Of a stretch of 40,392 nt of DNA, positions 7,991-16,674 are shown in pieces. The first letter of the stretch is position 1. Every line of letters starts with the position of its first letter. The stretch spans positions 8,268 through 48,659 of the forward strand of contig MKUZ01000027.1 in NCBI GenBank assembly GCA_001899065.1, read 5' to 3'. Below the pieces are notes generated by a model. That model was given only the letters and a program-made list of their open reading frames with translations, searched no databases and had not been told where the DNA came from. Position numbers and translations under genes: made by a program. This DNA is from Devosia sp. 66-22. GTDB taxonomy: Bacteria > Pseudomonadota > Alphaproteobacteria > Rhizobiales > Devosiaceae.

Positions 7991-8863
7991 CTACTTGATC
8001 GCGCCGCTGGTCAGCCCCGCGATGACGTAGCGCTGAAGCACGGCGAACAGCACGATGAGTGGGATCACGCCCAACAGGATGGCTGGGAACAGGGTCGTGG
8101 GTTGAACCACAAGCGGGTTCAGCAGAGCATACGCGTTCGACATGATCGTTCCGTTCTGGATACCCTGCAGAAAGATGATCGGTACGATCAGGTCATTCCA
8201 GACAGACAACGCAATGTAGGTGATCAGCGTGACGGTCATCGGTCCCAGCAGTGGAAAGACGATGAGAAAGAATATCCGCAGCGAGCCGGCGCCGTCGATG
8301 GAGGCCGCCTCCTCCAGTTCGGTTGGTACCTGCCGTATGAAGCTCGTGTAAAAGAAGATCGCCACTGGCAGCAGGCCGGCCGTGTAGATCAGGATCACCC
8401 CAGCGAAGCTGCCCAGCAGACCGAGATCGCGCATGAAGAGATAGAGCGGCGCGATCAGCACCCAGATCGGCACGGAGGTGCCGATTATGAACAGCTGATA
8501 GGTCAGCCGCGTCCAGCGCTTCCCGATCCGGCTAAGCGGGTAGCTCGCCATTGAACCTAGCGTTATCGTGAGCACAGACGTGCCGAACAGAATTAGCACT
8601 GTGTTCCACAGACTCTGGGCGTAGTTCATCTGGGCGAACGCCGTGGCGACGTTCTCCGCCGTAATGCGCGTCGGCAATCCCAGCGGGTCGTTTGCAACGT
8701 CGGCGGCTGGGCGGATCGCCGTTAGCACAGCGAAGGCGAATGGCGCTAGCATCAGGACCAACACGATACCCAGCAGGACGTCGCCGATCCGGCGCATAAT
8801 GACATTGCGGTTGGTCACGACCTTGTTGAGCACGAGTGACTTGCCGGTAGATATTGCTGACAT
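7991..8863 (-). CDS. Sugar ABC transporter permease, MalG type
   Basis: This inner-membrane permease of about 290 residues has six predicted hydrophobic segments and the EAA loop ELEEAASIDGAGSLRIFF that docks on the ATPase. The start is set at ATG 8863, 14 bases after the stop of the partner permease. The longer upstream open frame has no membrane-protein character. It pairs with the MalF-type permease and the solute-binding protein as a CUT1-family importer. The linked GH140 gene suggests an apiose-containing glycoside as cargo, which is inference. Confidence 0.9.
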   Translation of the reverse strand: MSAISTGKSLVLNKVVTNRNVIMRRIGDVLLGIVLVLMLAPFAFAVLTAIRPAADVANDPLGLPTRITAENVATAFAQMNYAQSLWNTVLILFGTSVLTITLGSMASYPLSRIGKRWTRLTYQLFIIGTSVPIWVLIAPLYLFMRDLGLLGSFAGVILIYTAGLLPVAIFFYTSFIRQVPTELEEAASIDGAGSLRIFFLIVFPLLGPMTVTLITYIALSVWNDLIVPIIFLQGIQNGTIMSNAYALLNPLVVQPTTLFPAILLGVIPLIVLFAVLQRYVIAGLTSGAIK

Positions 8864-8877
8864 TCCGTTAGGGCCTC

Positions 8878-9753
8878 TCAGATCCGAGCCTCGCGCGCAC
8901 GCAACACAACTGTGGCGATTGCGGCCGAGACCACCACAAGCACGAGCAAGGCGAACGCGATAGCAATGCCGTATGCGAACTTGCTCGCGGCGTGGAAGGT
9001 AGAATTGAAGATCAGCAGGGTGAGGGTCATTGTCGACCCAGCCGGGCCGCCATTTGTCAACACAAACGGGAACTCGAACACCCGCAGCGAGCCAATCAAA
9101 GACAGCGTAACGCAGACGGTGAGCGAAGGGGCGAGCAGCGGCCACTCTATCAGGCGGAACTGTTGCCAGCTCGTCGCTCCGTCTATCCGTCCGGCTTCGA
9201 GGAGTTCGCGCGGAATTGCCAGATAACCGGCAAGGAAGATCGTTGCCGTGTAGCCGGTGTACATCCAGATCTGGACTGCGGCTATTGACGCGAGAGCCGT
9301 AGTGGGATCGCCGTACCAGACATGCTGCAGACCAGGCAGCCCGATTAGTGCGAGCATGCGGTTCAATGCTCCGTCCGGCGCCAGCAGGTACGAGAAGATG
9401 AACGACGACATCAAAGGCGCAACCAATGTTGGTAGCAGAACCAGAGTGCCGATAACTCTGCGGGCGTGCGGCCGCTCGAACAGCGCCCGAGCCAGCAGCA
9501 AACCAAATAGATTCTGAAGAACGACCACGATGACCGCATACTGGATCGTGATCAACGTGGCCGAATGAACGTCGGGATCGAAAATCAGTCGTCTATAATT
9601 CTCGAGACCAATGAAGTTCGAGCGTGGGCCGCCACTGCTATCCGTCAGGCTCAGCCAAAGCCCCCTCACCAACGGATAGAGCGTGAACAGGCCGTAGGCG
9701 GTAAGCGCCGGAAGCAGGAAGCCGATAGCGACGAGTGGGCGCTTAGTGATCAA
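8878..9753 (-). CDS. Sugar ABC transporter permease, MalF/UgpA type
   Basis: This is an integral membrane permease of about 291 residues with six hydrophobic segments. The EAA loop is in ELLEAGRIDGATSWQQF. The start is a TTG at 9753 preceded by TAGGAG at a spacing of about 7; no closer ATG is available. It lies between the binding-protein gene and the second permease gene, in the standard CUT1 order. No ATPase gene is present in this locus, so a shared MsmK/UgpC-type ATPase encoded elsewhere is presumably used. Confidence 0.9.
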   Translation of the reverse strand: MITKRPLVAIGFLLPALTAYGLFTLYPLVRGLWLSLTDSSGGPRSNFIGLENYRRLIFDPDVHSATLITIQYAVIVVVLQNLFGLLLARALFERPHARRVIGTLVLLPTLVAPLMSSFIFSYLLAPDGALNRMLALIGLPGLQHVWYGDPTTALASIAAVQIWMYTGYTATIFLAGYLAIPRELLEAGRIDGATSWQQFRLIEWPLLAPSLTVCVTLSLIGSLRVFEFPFVLTNGGPAGSTMTLTLLIFNSTFHAASKFAYGIAIAFALLVLVVVSAAIATVVLRAREARI

Positions 9754-9834
9754 TCTATGCTCCTAACAACTTGTCGGATCGTCGCGAGGGGAGGTTCGTA
9801 GGAGGACATTCGCGACGACCCGACCGTTGACGGC

Positions 9835-11079
9835 CTACTGCTTTCTCAAGCCGATGCTATCCAAAGCCTTGGCCGTTTCTTCAGGAGTGATCTGCCCGAG
9901 CAGCATCGCCTGCAGCTTCGAGCCGAGCGCTTCCTGGACGCCGTCGCCAAACCATGTCGACGTCGCCATGTAGGAGAAGTCGCCGGCCCCATAGGACGCG
10001 TTGAAGGTCTCGACACCTTCGAACGCTGGACTTGGCGCTCCCTTGAACATACTCAGCCCACCGTCGGCGGTAAGATACTTGAGCGAAATGTCGGGGCGAG
10101 CCTGGAACGCCACGTACTTCTTGGCGGCGTCAATGTTTGGTGAGGTCGCACTGATCGTCCAGCCGGCACCCGCGTACATGAAGACCTTCGGGCTTGATCC
10201 AGCCGGGCCGGCAGGCACCGCGGTAAACTGGAAATTGATGTTGTTCGCCTTGAGGTCCGAAATGTTCCACATCCCCTGCACCCAAAAGGCCGTCTTGCCC
10301 TGCTTAAAGTTGCCTAGACCTTGGGAAAACTCGTCGACCCCAAGCTGCTCCTTCCAGTTGATCAACCCCTTCTGATCGAGCTCCATCATCTGCTGAAGCA
10401 CAGGGAGCCAGGTGCTGAAGTCCCCTTTGCCATTCCAATAGTCGTCTGCCCAAGTGCTGGGAACCAGCGTGCTGCCCATGTTGAGAAACGTCATGGCGCC
10501 GCCCCACCCGAGCTTGTCGGGAACAGCGATTGGCGTATATCCGGCCGCCTTCACCTTGGCGAGGGCGTCGAGGAAACCGGGCCAGTCTGTCGGGACCGAG
10601 GTGATGCCCGCCGCGGCCAGCACGTCCATGTTAGTGAACATGCCGATACCCGATCCCAGCAGCGGCATGGCATAGAGCTGTCCTTCATAGCTGAAGAACG
10701 GCTTGACCTGCTCCAGAACATTTGCCGCCCAAGGCTCGCTCGAAAGATCGACAAAGTAGCCGTTCTTGGACAACTGTGTCAGTTGCGTGCCTTGCGCCAT
10801 GATGACATCGGCACTCTTTCCCGCAAGCAACTCGACCTGGATCTTGCTTTCGTAGGCCGTGCCGGCGGGCAGGGCCACATAGTTAAGCTTGATATCCGGG
10901 TACTCCGCCTCGAACAACTTATTGATCGCCGGCATGTCTGCTTCCTGGCCTGGCGTTCCCTTGAACGAATAGACCGTCAGGGTCTGGTCCGCGGACAGTG
11001 CAGGTACGGCAGCGCTCAGCATGATTGCTGCTCCGGCAGCCAACAGAATTGTCGCCTTGCGGCGCATTAGGTCCTTCAT
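9835..11079 (-). CDS. Sugar ABC transporter substrate-binding protein (family 1)
   Basis: This periplasmic solute-binding protein of 414 residues begins with a clear signal peptide: MKDLMRRK, a hydrophobic core, then cleavage after about residue 29 near PALSA. The mature part has the MalE-like pattern, with DVIMAQGTQLTQL, a WNISDL segment and many surface tryptophans typical of sugar binding. AGGAGG lies 9 bases before the ATG. It delivers substrate to the two permeases downstream. Given the intracellular GH140 and GH151 enzymes, I expect an oligosaccharide or plant glycoside ligand. Confidence 0.9.
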   Translation of the reverse strand: MKDLMRRKATILLAAGAAIMLSAAVPALSADQTLTVYSFKGTPGQEADMPAINKLFEAEYPDIKLNYVALPAGTAYESKIQVELLAGKSADVIMAQGTQLTQLSKNGYFVDLSSEPWAANVLEQVKPFFSYEGQLYAMPLLGSGIGMFTNMDVLAAAGITSVPTDWPGFLDALAKVKAAGYTPIAVPDKLGWGGAMTFLNMGSTLVPSTWADDYWNGKGDFSTWLPVLQQMMELDQKGLINWKEQLGVDEFSQGLGNFKQGKTAFWVQGMWNISDLKANNINFQFTAVPAGPAGSSPKVFMYAGAGWTISATSPNIDAAKKYVAFQARPDISLKYLTADGGLSMFKGAPSPAFEGVETFNASYGAGDFSYMATSTWFGDGVQEALGSKLQAMLLGQITPEETAKALDSIGLRKQ

Positions 11080-11148
11080 GATTCACTTCCTCCTCAGGGG
11101 TTGGGTCGCCGACACGGCAGACCACGGTCTTTCTTTCGCATTCGTCAT

Positions 11149-11164
11149 CGTGAGTTTGCTCACG
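11149..11164 (-). promoter_or_regulatory. Small intergenic hairpin between the metallo-hydrolase and binding-protein genes
   Basis: A 6-bp perfect stem (CGTGAG/CTCACG) with a TTTG loop lies in the 145-base gap upstream of the solute-binding gene. No T-run follows on the minus strand, so full termination is unlikely. It may stabilise the abundant binding-protein mRNA. No operator like those at 13163 or 16643 is seen in this gap. Confidence 0.3.
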
Positions 11165-11224
11165 TAGTCGCACCGTTCTTTTAGCGCGGCGTTTGCGCGG
11201 TTCGTCTCGTGCGTCTCCTTTCCT

Positions 11225-13096
11225 CTAGAAGAACTTTCCACCGACGGTGACCAGCGCTTCCGCGATCTGGCCGAACGGTCGGCCATCCGCTTCCAGGTCG
11301 AGGGCAAAGGCCTGCCGACGACCCACAGAAGGCACGAAGATACTGAGCTCACAACTGACCTCTTCCCGTGGCCCCGCAGGCAACGTTGCGACAGCTCTCC
11401 GCCAACCCGCGGGGCCCACAAGCGAAACCTTCAGCCTTGAGTTTCGTGGATACGGATTGCGTACGGTCACCGTAACGGTGATGGGCCCGGGTTCGATCAA
11501 CTGCGTGCGATAGGGCCAGATCCAGCCGCCCCAACTGTCGAGGTCGAAGTGTGTATCTCCGTCGGCAAGCGGCATGATCGCTTCGTGCAGGTCACGGTAC
11601 TCGGTCGTCCACGCTTTGACCTGATCGAAAAACGATTCGTCGGTTACATATGGCGCCTCATGTCCGTTGAGCACAACGTGGGGGCGCCGGGCGAGTAGCC
11701 AGTTGCCACTCTGATCGTAACCGTCGAGCAGGGCGCCATTCGCATAAACATGATTTTGAAACCGCGTTCTTTCAGCAAACGGCCGTTGGCCGGAGAAGAA
11801 TAGGTATTGGTCGCCGGTGTGCGCAAAGCGCAGGCCATCCGCCTCGAAACCGACAAGCACCGAGAACCGGGTGTGCCCACTCATCGGCGCGAGCTCAAAC
11901 TCAAATTCCTCCCAGCGCGCCGTTTTCCCGAACGCGAGGCGACGGTCTACCCGGATTGGCTCAGGCGCATTGCAGGGAAATCTGTGCGCCTCGGGCTGAG
12001 CCAACAGATCGGCGAATGTCTCGGCCGCCCAGCACTGGGTGCCAAACGTTCGCTGCAGGATCGGAATGGCCGACACATGATCGTCATGGAAGTGGCTGGC
12101 TAGGACCACGTCGATCCGGTCGATGCCGAATTGTGCTTTGAGCTGCTCGAGGTCATGCAGCAATGCGCGCCGGTTGGCGGGTGATCCATAGAGAGGAAAG
12201 CACAGGCTTCTGGCTTCGTATCCATAATCGATGGCGAGCGCCTTGCCCGATCGGCTGATGAGATAGGTGGTATTGCTGGCCGAAGCGTTGCTGTACCAAA
12301 CGCTTTGGCTCACGCGGGTGAGGGATCGGTTCTCCAGCGCATCGATACGTTCGACGAGATGCTCGACGAAACTCTCGCGTGGTGCACAGATAGCGCGCAG
12401 GTTGGTCTTGAGTGCCTGCAGCGCACTCTCGACACCGGCGCCCATGATCGGCTCGCCAAGGCTCGGACATAGAGTGTCGAACTTCTGCCCGAGCAAGGTA
12501 TGAGCGCTATAGAATGCGCTGACAGCGCCACCGAGATCCTGATAGTCGTATTGGAGCGGCGCCACACGTGCCACACGCCCATGCGAGTGGATCGCTTCGC
12601 CGCAAAAGACGATATGCTGGCCATCGACAGGCGAGATGACAGCCAAGCCGATCTGATGCACCGTTGCGCCAGGCAGCGGAACGACTTCGCAGGCAAGACC
12701 GCACAGATTGACGCGATCGTAGTCCAGCAGTGTGCCGGCGATCGTAATCGGCTCGATTGGGATAAATAGATCCCAGAGGTTGTCGTACTTTAAGTATGTC
12801 TCTCGGCGGCGATACTTTTCCGCAGGCTCTTCGTAGCTCTCCCTCTCACCGTGCGGCACGAATACCGCGATGCCGCTACGGGCAGCTGCGGCTGCACCAG
12901 CACTGTGATCCCTGAAGTAGTGTGTGCAGACGAGCGCCTCGGGACGGAGCGGGAGCTCGTCTAGGTAGTCCATCCACACGCCCGTACCGGCATCGACGAT
13001 CAGCATGCCTTGCTGTCCCTCGACGGCATAGACGTTGCAGCTATCGCGGAACATCCACACTCCGGGAACTACGGCTGACCAGTTCTCCACCACCAC
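11225..13096 (-). CDS. Tandem metallo-beta-lactamase-fold hydrolase with C-terminal beta domain
   Basis: This 623-residue protein contains two metallo-beta-lactamase-like units and a C-terminal beta-sandwich-like part from about residue 515. The second unit has a complete metal site: SHFHDDH at 334-340, SGHT with His408, HTGDQ with Asp429 and NGHE with His479. The first unit is degenerate: THYFRDH at 58-64 has Phe61 where the second His belongs, and CGEAIH near 165 has Glu in place of Asp. The start is one of three consecutive GTG codons at 13096, 13093 and 13090. It has no signal peptide. It heads the run to the ABC importer and follows a LacI-type operator. The reaction is unknown; ester or lactone hydrolysis of an imported glycoside would fit but is speculative. 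Confidence 0.8.
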   Translation of the reverse strand: MVVENWSAVVPGVWMFRDSCNVYAVEGQQGMLIVDAGTGVWMDYLDELPLRPEALVCTHYFRDHSAGAAAAARSGIAVFVPHGERESYEEPAEKYRRRETYLKYDNLWDLFIPIEPITIAGTLLDYDRVNLCGLACEVVPLPGATVHQIGLAVISPVDGQHIVFCGEAIHSHGRVARVAPLQYDYQDLGGAVSAFYSAHTLLGQKFDTLCPSLGEPIMGAGVESALQALKTNLRAICAPRESFVEHLVERIDALENRSLTRVSQSVWYSNASASNTTYLISRSGKALAIDYGYEARSLCFPLYGSPANRRALLHDLEQLKAQFGIDRIDVVLASHFHDDHVSAIPILQRTFGTQCWAAETFADLLAQPEAHRFPCNAPEPIRVDRRLAFGKTARWEEFEFELAPMSGHTRFSVLVGFEADGLRFAHTGDQYLFFSGQRPFAERTRFQNHVYANGALLDGYDQSGNWLLARRPHVVLNGHEAPYVTDESFFDQVKAWTTEYRDLHEAIMPLADGDTHFDLDSWGGWIWPYRTQLIEPGPITVTVTVRNPYPRNSRLKVSLVGPAGWRRAVATLPAGPREEVSCELSIFVPSVGRRQAFALDLEADGRPFGQIAEALVTVGGKFF

Positions 13097-13412
13097 CCCC
13101 GCCGCTGCGATATCTGCGGCTGATACCCATCTGCGCCCTCAGGGACACCGTTTCTAATCTACTGGTAACGTTTCGACTTACTGGTATCATCACTTCGCTA
13201 CTCGATCAAGAGGTAGATTGCGAAAAGTTCAGTGACGCTGCGCCGCTCAAGCGGCATCAATCCCTTCCGGGAGTGCCAATAGAGACAAACTAAGGTTCAG
13301 CGAAGCGCGTCGCCGTGAGGTGCCTGAGAGTTATCGTATCGGGGACGCCTACGGTCGTTCCGGAGACGACAAGCGAAAGTTCGGCGATGGAATCCGGCTA
13401 GCTTAGCTTAAG
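13097..13412. other. Intergenic region between the lacI and metallo-hydrolase genes
   Basis: This 316-base gap holds the operator block at 13160-13191 and a hairpin that overlaps the lacI stop at 13397-13417. The section 13210-13396 contains no open frame with family features and no RNA gene that I can recognise. Confidence 0.6.
13160..13191. promoter_or_regulatory. LacI-type operator and TACTGGTA direct repeat upstream of the metallo-hydrolase gene
   Basis: TGGTAACGTTTCG at 13163-13175 has the central CG and near-palindromic arms of a LacI-family operator, and the identical 13 bases occur inverted at 16643-16655 upstream of the GH151 gene. TACTGGTA also occurs twice, at 13160-13167 and 13179-13186, 19 bases apart, and the second copy is part of a 14-base block nearly identical to one at the apnL promoter. 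A TTGATC at 13204-13209 on the minus strand could be the -35. The site lies 67-79 bases before the gene. Confidence 0.6.
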
Positions 13413-13417
13413 CTAGC
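13397..13417 (-). terminator. Hairpin overlapping the lacI stop codon
   Basis: A perfect 9-bp inverted repeat (GCTAGCTTA/TAAGCTAGC) with a 3-base loop overlaps the TAG stop of the LacI gene. There is no clear T-run after it, so it may act as a weak or Rho-assisted terminator or protect the 3' end. Confidence 0.4.
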
Positions 13418-14441
13418 GCTCGGCATCGGGACTTAACTTCTGCGTCGAGTCGCGCAGAATGAGACTGCATTCCAACGTCATCGCGCGCGGCGGCAGGCTC
13501 GGATCGCCGAGACGGGAGAACAGCATCTCGGCGAGGGAATTCGTGATGGCTTCGACCGGCTGCGAGAGTACCGTGATTGCGGGCCGCATGAGCGGAAAGG
13601 CCTCGATGTCGTCGAAGCAAATGAGCGAAAGGTCGTCGGGAACGCTTAACCCCCGCTCTTTGATCCATGCAAGCGCGCCGATCGTCATCCGGTAGTTGGT
13701 GACGAACAGTGCCGTCGGCGGCCTCGACTGGGACATCAATTGCTCCATCGCATGGTAGCCGCCGTCGGGCAGCCACCGCCCGTCGCGTTCGTAGTCCGAT
13801 GTGACGGGCACCCCCGCTGCCTCCAGGGCGTCGCGATAGCCGGCGAGACGATCCACGGCGGACGAGGCATCCAGCGACCCGTGAATGATCGCTATGCGAG
13901 TGTGGTCGAGATCGAGTAGATGGTTGACCGCCCGCCGGCTGGCATTGCGATTGTCGACGAGGACACGGTCGGCCCACAGGCCACGTAGCTCGTTGTTGTA
14001 GAAGATGACGGGAGTCCCGCGCCGGATGAGATCGTCGGTTCGGTCCCGAAGCGGGGCCTCACCCGCAATGAACAGGCCATCCAGGCGCTGCGTCGAAATG
14101 AAATCGACGATCTCGTGCATCACCTTGGTGTCGCCGCCGTGGCAATAAGTCACCAGAACCCGGCCGGTCTGACGCAGGCGCGTCGCAAGTCGCTCAAGCA
14201 CGGCACTGTGAAACTCGTCAAGTACCGGAGCCATGATTCCGATCATGTGGCTCCGGTCACTCTTCATAGCCGCCGCCATCGCATTGCGGCGAAAGCCAAG
14301 CTGCTCGATAGCGATCTCGATCCGCTCGCGATTGGCGCGCCGCGTCGGCACGCCATTGAGATACCGCGATACAGTGCTGATTGCCACGCCGGCATCGCGT
14401 GCTACATCGACGATGGTGGGTTGGCGGGCTGACCGAACCAT
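13413..14441 (-). CDS. LacI-family transcriptional regulator
   Basis: This is a repressor of about 342 residues with an N-terminal LacI helix-turn-helix (TIVDVARDAGVAISTVSRYL) and a hinge helix, followed by a periplasmic-binding-like sugar-sensing domain. The effector domain has the usual landmarks, such as FDDIEAFPLMRPAITVLSQP and a C-terminal LILRDST. ATG 14441 is preferred because GGAG lies 6 bases upstream; the in-frame ATG at 14447 has the GGAG too close. It follows the GH151 gene by 55 bases and is probably cotranscribed with it. The two matching operators at 13163 and 16643 flank this pair and are its likely targets. Confidence 0.9.
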   Translation of the reverse strand: MVRSARQPTIVDVARDAGVAISTVSRYLNGVPTRRANRERIEIAIEQLGFRRNAMAAAMKSDRSHMIGIMAPVLDEFHSAVLERLATRLRQTGRVLVTYCHGGDTKVMHEIVDFISTQRLDGLFIAGEAPLRDRTDDLIRRGTPVIFYNNELRGLWADRVLVDNRNASRRAVNHLLDLDHTRIAIIHGSLDASSAVDRLAGYRDALEAAGVPVTSDYERDGRWLPDGGYHAMEQLMSQSRPPTALFVTNYRMTIGALAWIKERGLSVPDDLSLICFDDIEAFPLMRPAITVLSQPVEAITNSLAEMLFSRLGDPSLPPRAMTLECSLILRDSTQKLSPDAER

Positions 14442-14496
14442 GTTCATCTCCGGTCGCTGAACACCACCACCATCGGCACCACCCAGCGCCGTTGGC

Positions 14497-16545
14497 CTAA
14501 CCTTCAAACACGACCGCAGCGTGAATTCGAAGATACGGAATCGCGACCTCGACCTGACCGCTGCTGTTGACCTGCCATTCCATCGTCCGCCCCGTCAAGG
14601 CGTCATAGACCCGCCGCGGGGGCGCCGGCAGCCGCAACATGGCACGCACCGGACCGATGCTGGGAATGTCTTCGATCATCTCGACGACCCGTGTCGTGCC
14701 ATCGGCCTCCGGTAGCGCCTTGCCACGTATCTGCGGCGCCCCATAGAGTAAATGAAGGATGTGTCGGTTGTGCCGCGCTTGATGGGTCAGACTGGCCCGC
14801 CCCGCCGTAGGTAGGTCCGTGGCTAGCGTTGGCTCGCCCAGCAGACGGTCGATGAGACCGGCAACGAGCGCGCGGTAGAGGGGCTGACCGACTGCACGGT
14901 AGAGCCGGAAGATCGGATAGGCGACATATGCTAGCCGCCCGTTCATCGTCACAGCTGCGCCAAGGGGCGACGCCGCCGGATCGTCGGGGGTGTGCTGATG
15001 CGAAGAGAAGTGTGCATAGGAGCGGTTAAAATAGGGCGGGCAGACTTCCGCCAGCACATCAGCTCCCGCCGACGCTATTGTTTCCGCCTCGTCGTACATC
15101 ACGAATGGCGTCGTCGGTAGGGCCGAAGCCAGCTCTCGGCCGGCCTGCACATAGCTAGGATTGAACGCGACGGGAGCGCCGTTACGCCGAATACCGAAGT
15201 CCAATGCGAAGTCCCCACCGTCGCCCAAAGTAGAATGCCAGGAGGCCAGGATCGCCCCGCCAGCAGCGACGTACGCCTTCAGCTTTTCCACCAGAGCCGG
15301 TTCAGGCGGTATCTCGTCGGGCAGAATGAGCAGCTTGTAGACACTGAAATCGGCCTGCGGGTCGAGCACGTCGAAGAGACGGTGGAGCTCGAGCAGCATT
15401 TGCGCCGCGCCGTCGTCGCTGGGGTGATTGCGGGACCGACTCTCGACATAGTGCTCCGCCGACAGGATGCCGATCTCGGAGCATTGCCGCGCATCTTCGA
15501 CGAACGGCTCGAGGCGCGCAATACGGTCATAGGCCGGTGCGATGGAGCGGTATGTGTCCGGGTTGATGGCTCCGTTCGGATGCAACTGGTCGCCGATCAT
15601 GCACTTGCTGCCCAGAGCAACCATCTGCGCGCACTCGTACTCTAGCGCGTCGGGATGCTTGAACCCGCCGAACTCGCCCCAACTGGTGTGAAATTTGCCG
15701 GTATGGGCGAGAAAGTCGAGGTCTAACGTGGCTGCATAGCGCGCATTGAGGGGGAAGTGATCGTAGCCCCACCCACCGGTTGGCAGGCTTTCGAGCTCAA
15801 GGTGGCTGTACGTTGCAAACGACTTCGCGCCGGCTTTTGGAATGTGGCCACTGTTGAAGAATGTGCGCAATCCTGGAAACTCCGCGCGCAAAGCGGCGCT
15901 CACTTCTTGGCGGAATGCATCATTGACGGCCTCGTCGTTGCGCAGCCGGTCGACCGGATTCTCGGGATCGAGCCCATCTCTGCGCATGCGTTCGAGGCAA
16001 GCTTCGCAGACGCAGTCATTGTGTAGCAGAATGTCGAAGAAGAAGCCCGGCGTATCATACGCGCGCGCGATCTCGCGGGCCTGTTCGAGCACGTAGCTAC
16101 GTACCCCCCCATGGTTGAGGCAGAGCGCGTGCCACGCCGCACTTAGCTGCTTACCGCTCGAGGTATCGTCGGGCCGCGCTCGGCTGAAGCTATTGCCGGC
16201 ACTCAGCGCGCGCCATTCAGGATGCACACGGGACGACAGTTCGTCCCACTGCACGGTGATGTAGATCGGCGCCACGATGTCGCGGGCGGCCAGCGCACGC
16301 AGCATGTCTCCCATAAGGTCTGTGCGCTTCAGGTTCGGGTGCGGCGTGCCGATATTCGTCGGATAATAAGACCAGCCGTGGTGGCACTTGGCGAAGATCG
16401 TCACCGAGTCGACGTGAGCTGACTTCATCGTTTCAGCGAAGACGTCGGGATCGAACGCTGCCCCCACATCCGCGATATGTTCAGAAGTGTGGAAGTCGAG
16501 GTGGATCTGGCGATAGCGAAGCGGCTTGTTGGTGCGAGTGTCCAT
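14497..16545 (-). CDS. GH151-like glycoside hydrolase (alpha-L-fucosidase-type, GHL6 domain)
   Basis: This 682-residue protein matches the hypothetical glycosyl hydrolase 6 (GHL6) barrel found in GH151 alpha-L-fucosidases. The opening RQIHLDFHTSEHI, then VTIFAKCHHGWSYYPT and TPHPNL, are characteristic. A middle region resembles the beta-galactosidase trimerisation fold (KLLILPDEIPPEP to ILASWHS), and a small C-terminal beta domain follows. There is no signal peptide, so it is probably cytosolic. AAGGAA lies 5 bases before the ATG. It is the first gene of a pair with lacI and has the LacI operator upstream. Fucose and methyl-fucose occur with apiose in rhamnogalacturonan-II, but the real substrate could be another deoxy sugar or a plant glycoside. 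Confidence 0.72.
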   Translation of the reverse strand: MDTRTNKPLRYRQIHLDFHTSEHIADVGAAFDPDVFAETMKSAHVDSVTIFAKCHHGWSYYPTNIGTPHPNLKRTDLMGDMLRALAARDIVAPIYITVQWDELSSRVHPEWRALSAGNSFSRARPDDTSSGKQLSAAWHALCLNHGGVRSYVLEQAREIARAYDTPGFFFDILLHNDCVCEACLERMRRDGLDPENPVDRLRNDEAVNDAFRQEVSAALRAEFPGLRTFFNSGHIPKAGAKSFATYSHLELESLPTGGWGYDHFPLNARYAATLDLDFLAHTGKFHTSWGEFGGFKHPDALEYECAQMVALGSKCMIGDQLHPNGAINPDTYRSIAPAYDRIARLEPFVEDARQCSEIGILSAEHYVESRSRNHPSDDGAAQMLLELHRLFDVLDPQADFSVYKLLILPDEIPPEPALVEKLKAYVAAGGAILASWHSTLGDGGDFALDFGIRRNGAPVAFNPSYVQAGRELASALPTTPFVMYDEAETIASAGADVLAEVCPPYFNRSYAHFSSHQHTPDDPAASPLGAAVTMNGRLAYVAYPIFRLYRAVGQPLYRALVAGLIDRLLGEPTLATDLPTAGRASLTHQARHNRHILHLLYGAPQIRGKALPEADGTTRVVEMIEDIPSIGPVRAMLRLPAPPRRVYDALTGRTMEWQVNSSGQVEVAIPYLRIHAAVVFEG

Positions 16546-16642
16546 AGCTATTCCTTGTTGCCACTACGGCTCATCGAGCCGCTGGCAAATTGCCGTTCGA
16601 TCGAACCTGCGTTCACCGATAGCGCCCACCGTCTAACTAAGA

Positions 16643-16655
16643 CGAAACGTTACCA
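16643..16655. promoter_or_regulatory. LacI-type operator over the GH151 promoter
   Basis: CGAAACGTTACCA here is the exact inverse of the 13-base site at 13163-13175. On the minus strand a possible -35 (TTGCAT, 16669-16674) and -10 (TAACGT, 16647-16652) are separated by 16 bases, so the operator would cover the -10 and block transcription of the GH151-lacI unit. This implies autoregulation. Confidence 0.6.
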
Positions 16656-16674
16656 CTTTTCTGGAAACATGCAA

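Noticed and set aside
11388-11398. AACGTT core in the metallo-hydrolase gene
   Set aside because: It lies in coding sequence and lacks the flanking bases shared by the two intergenic operators.
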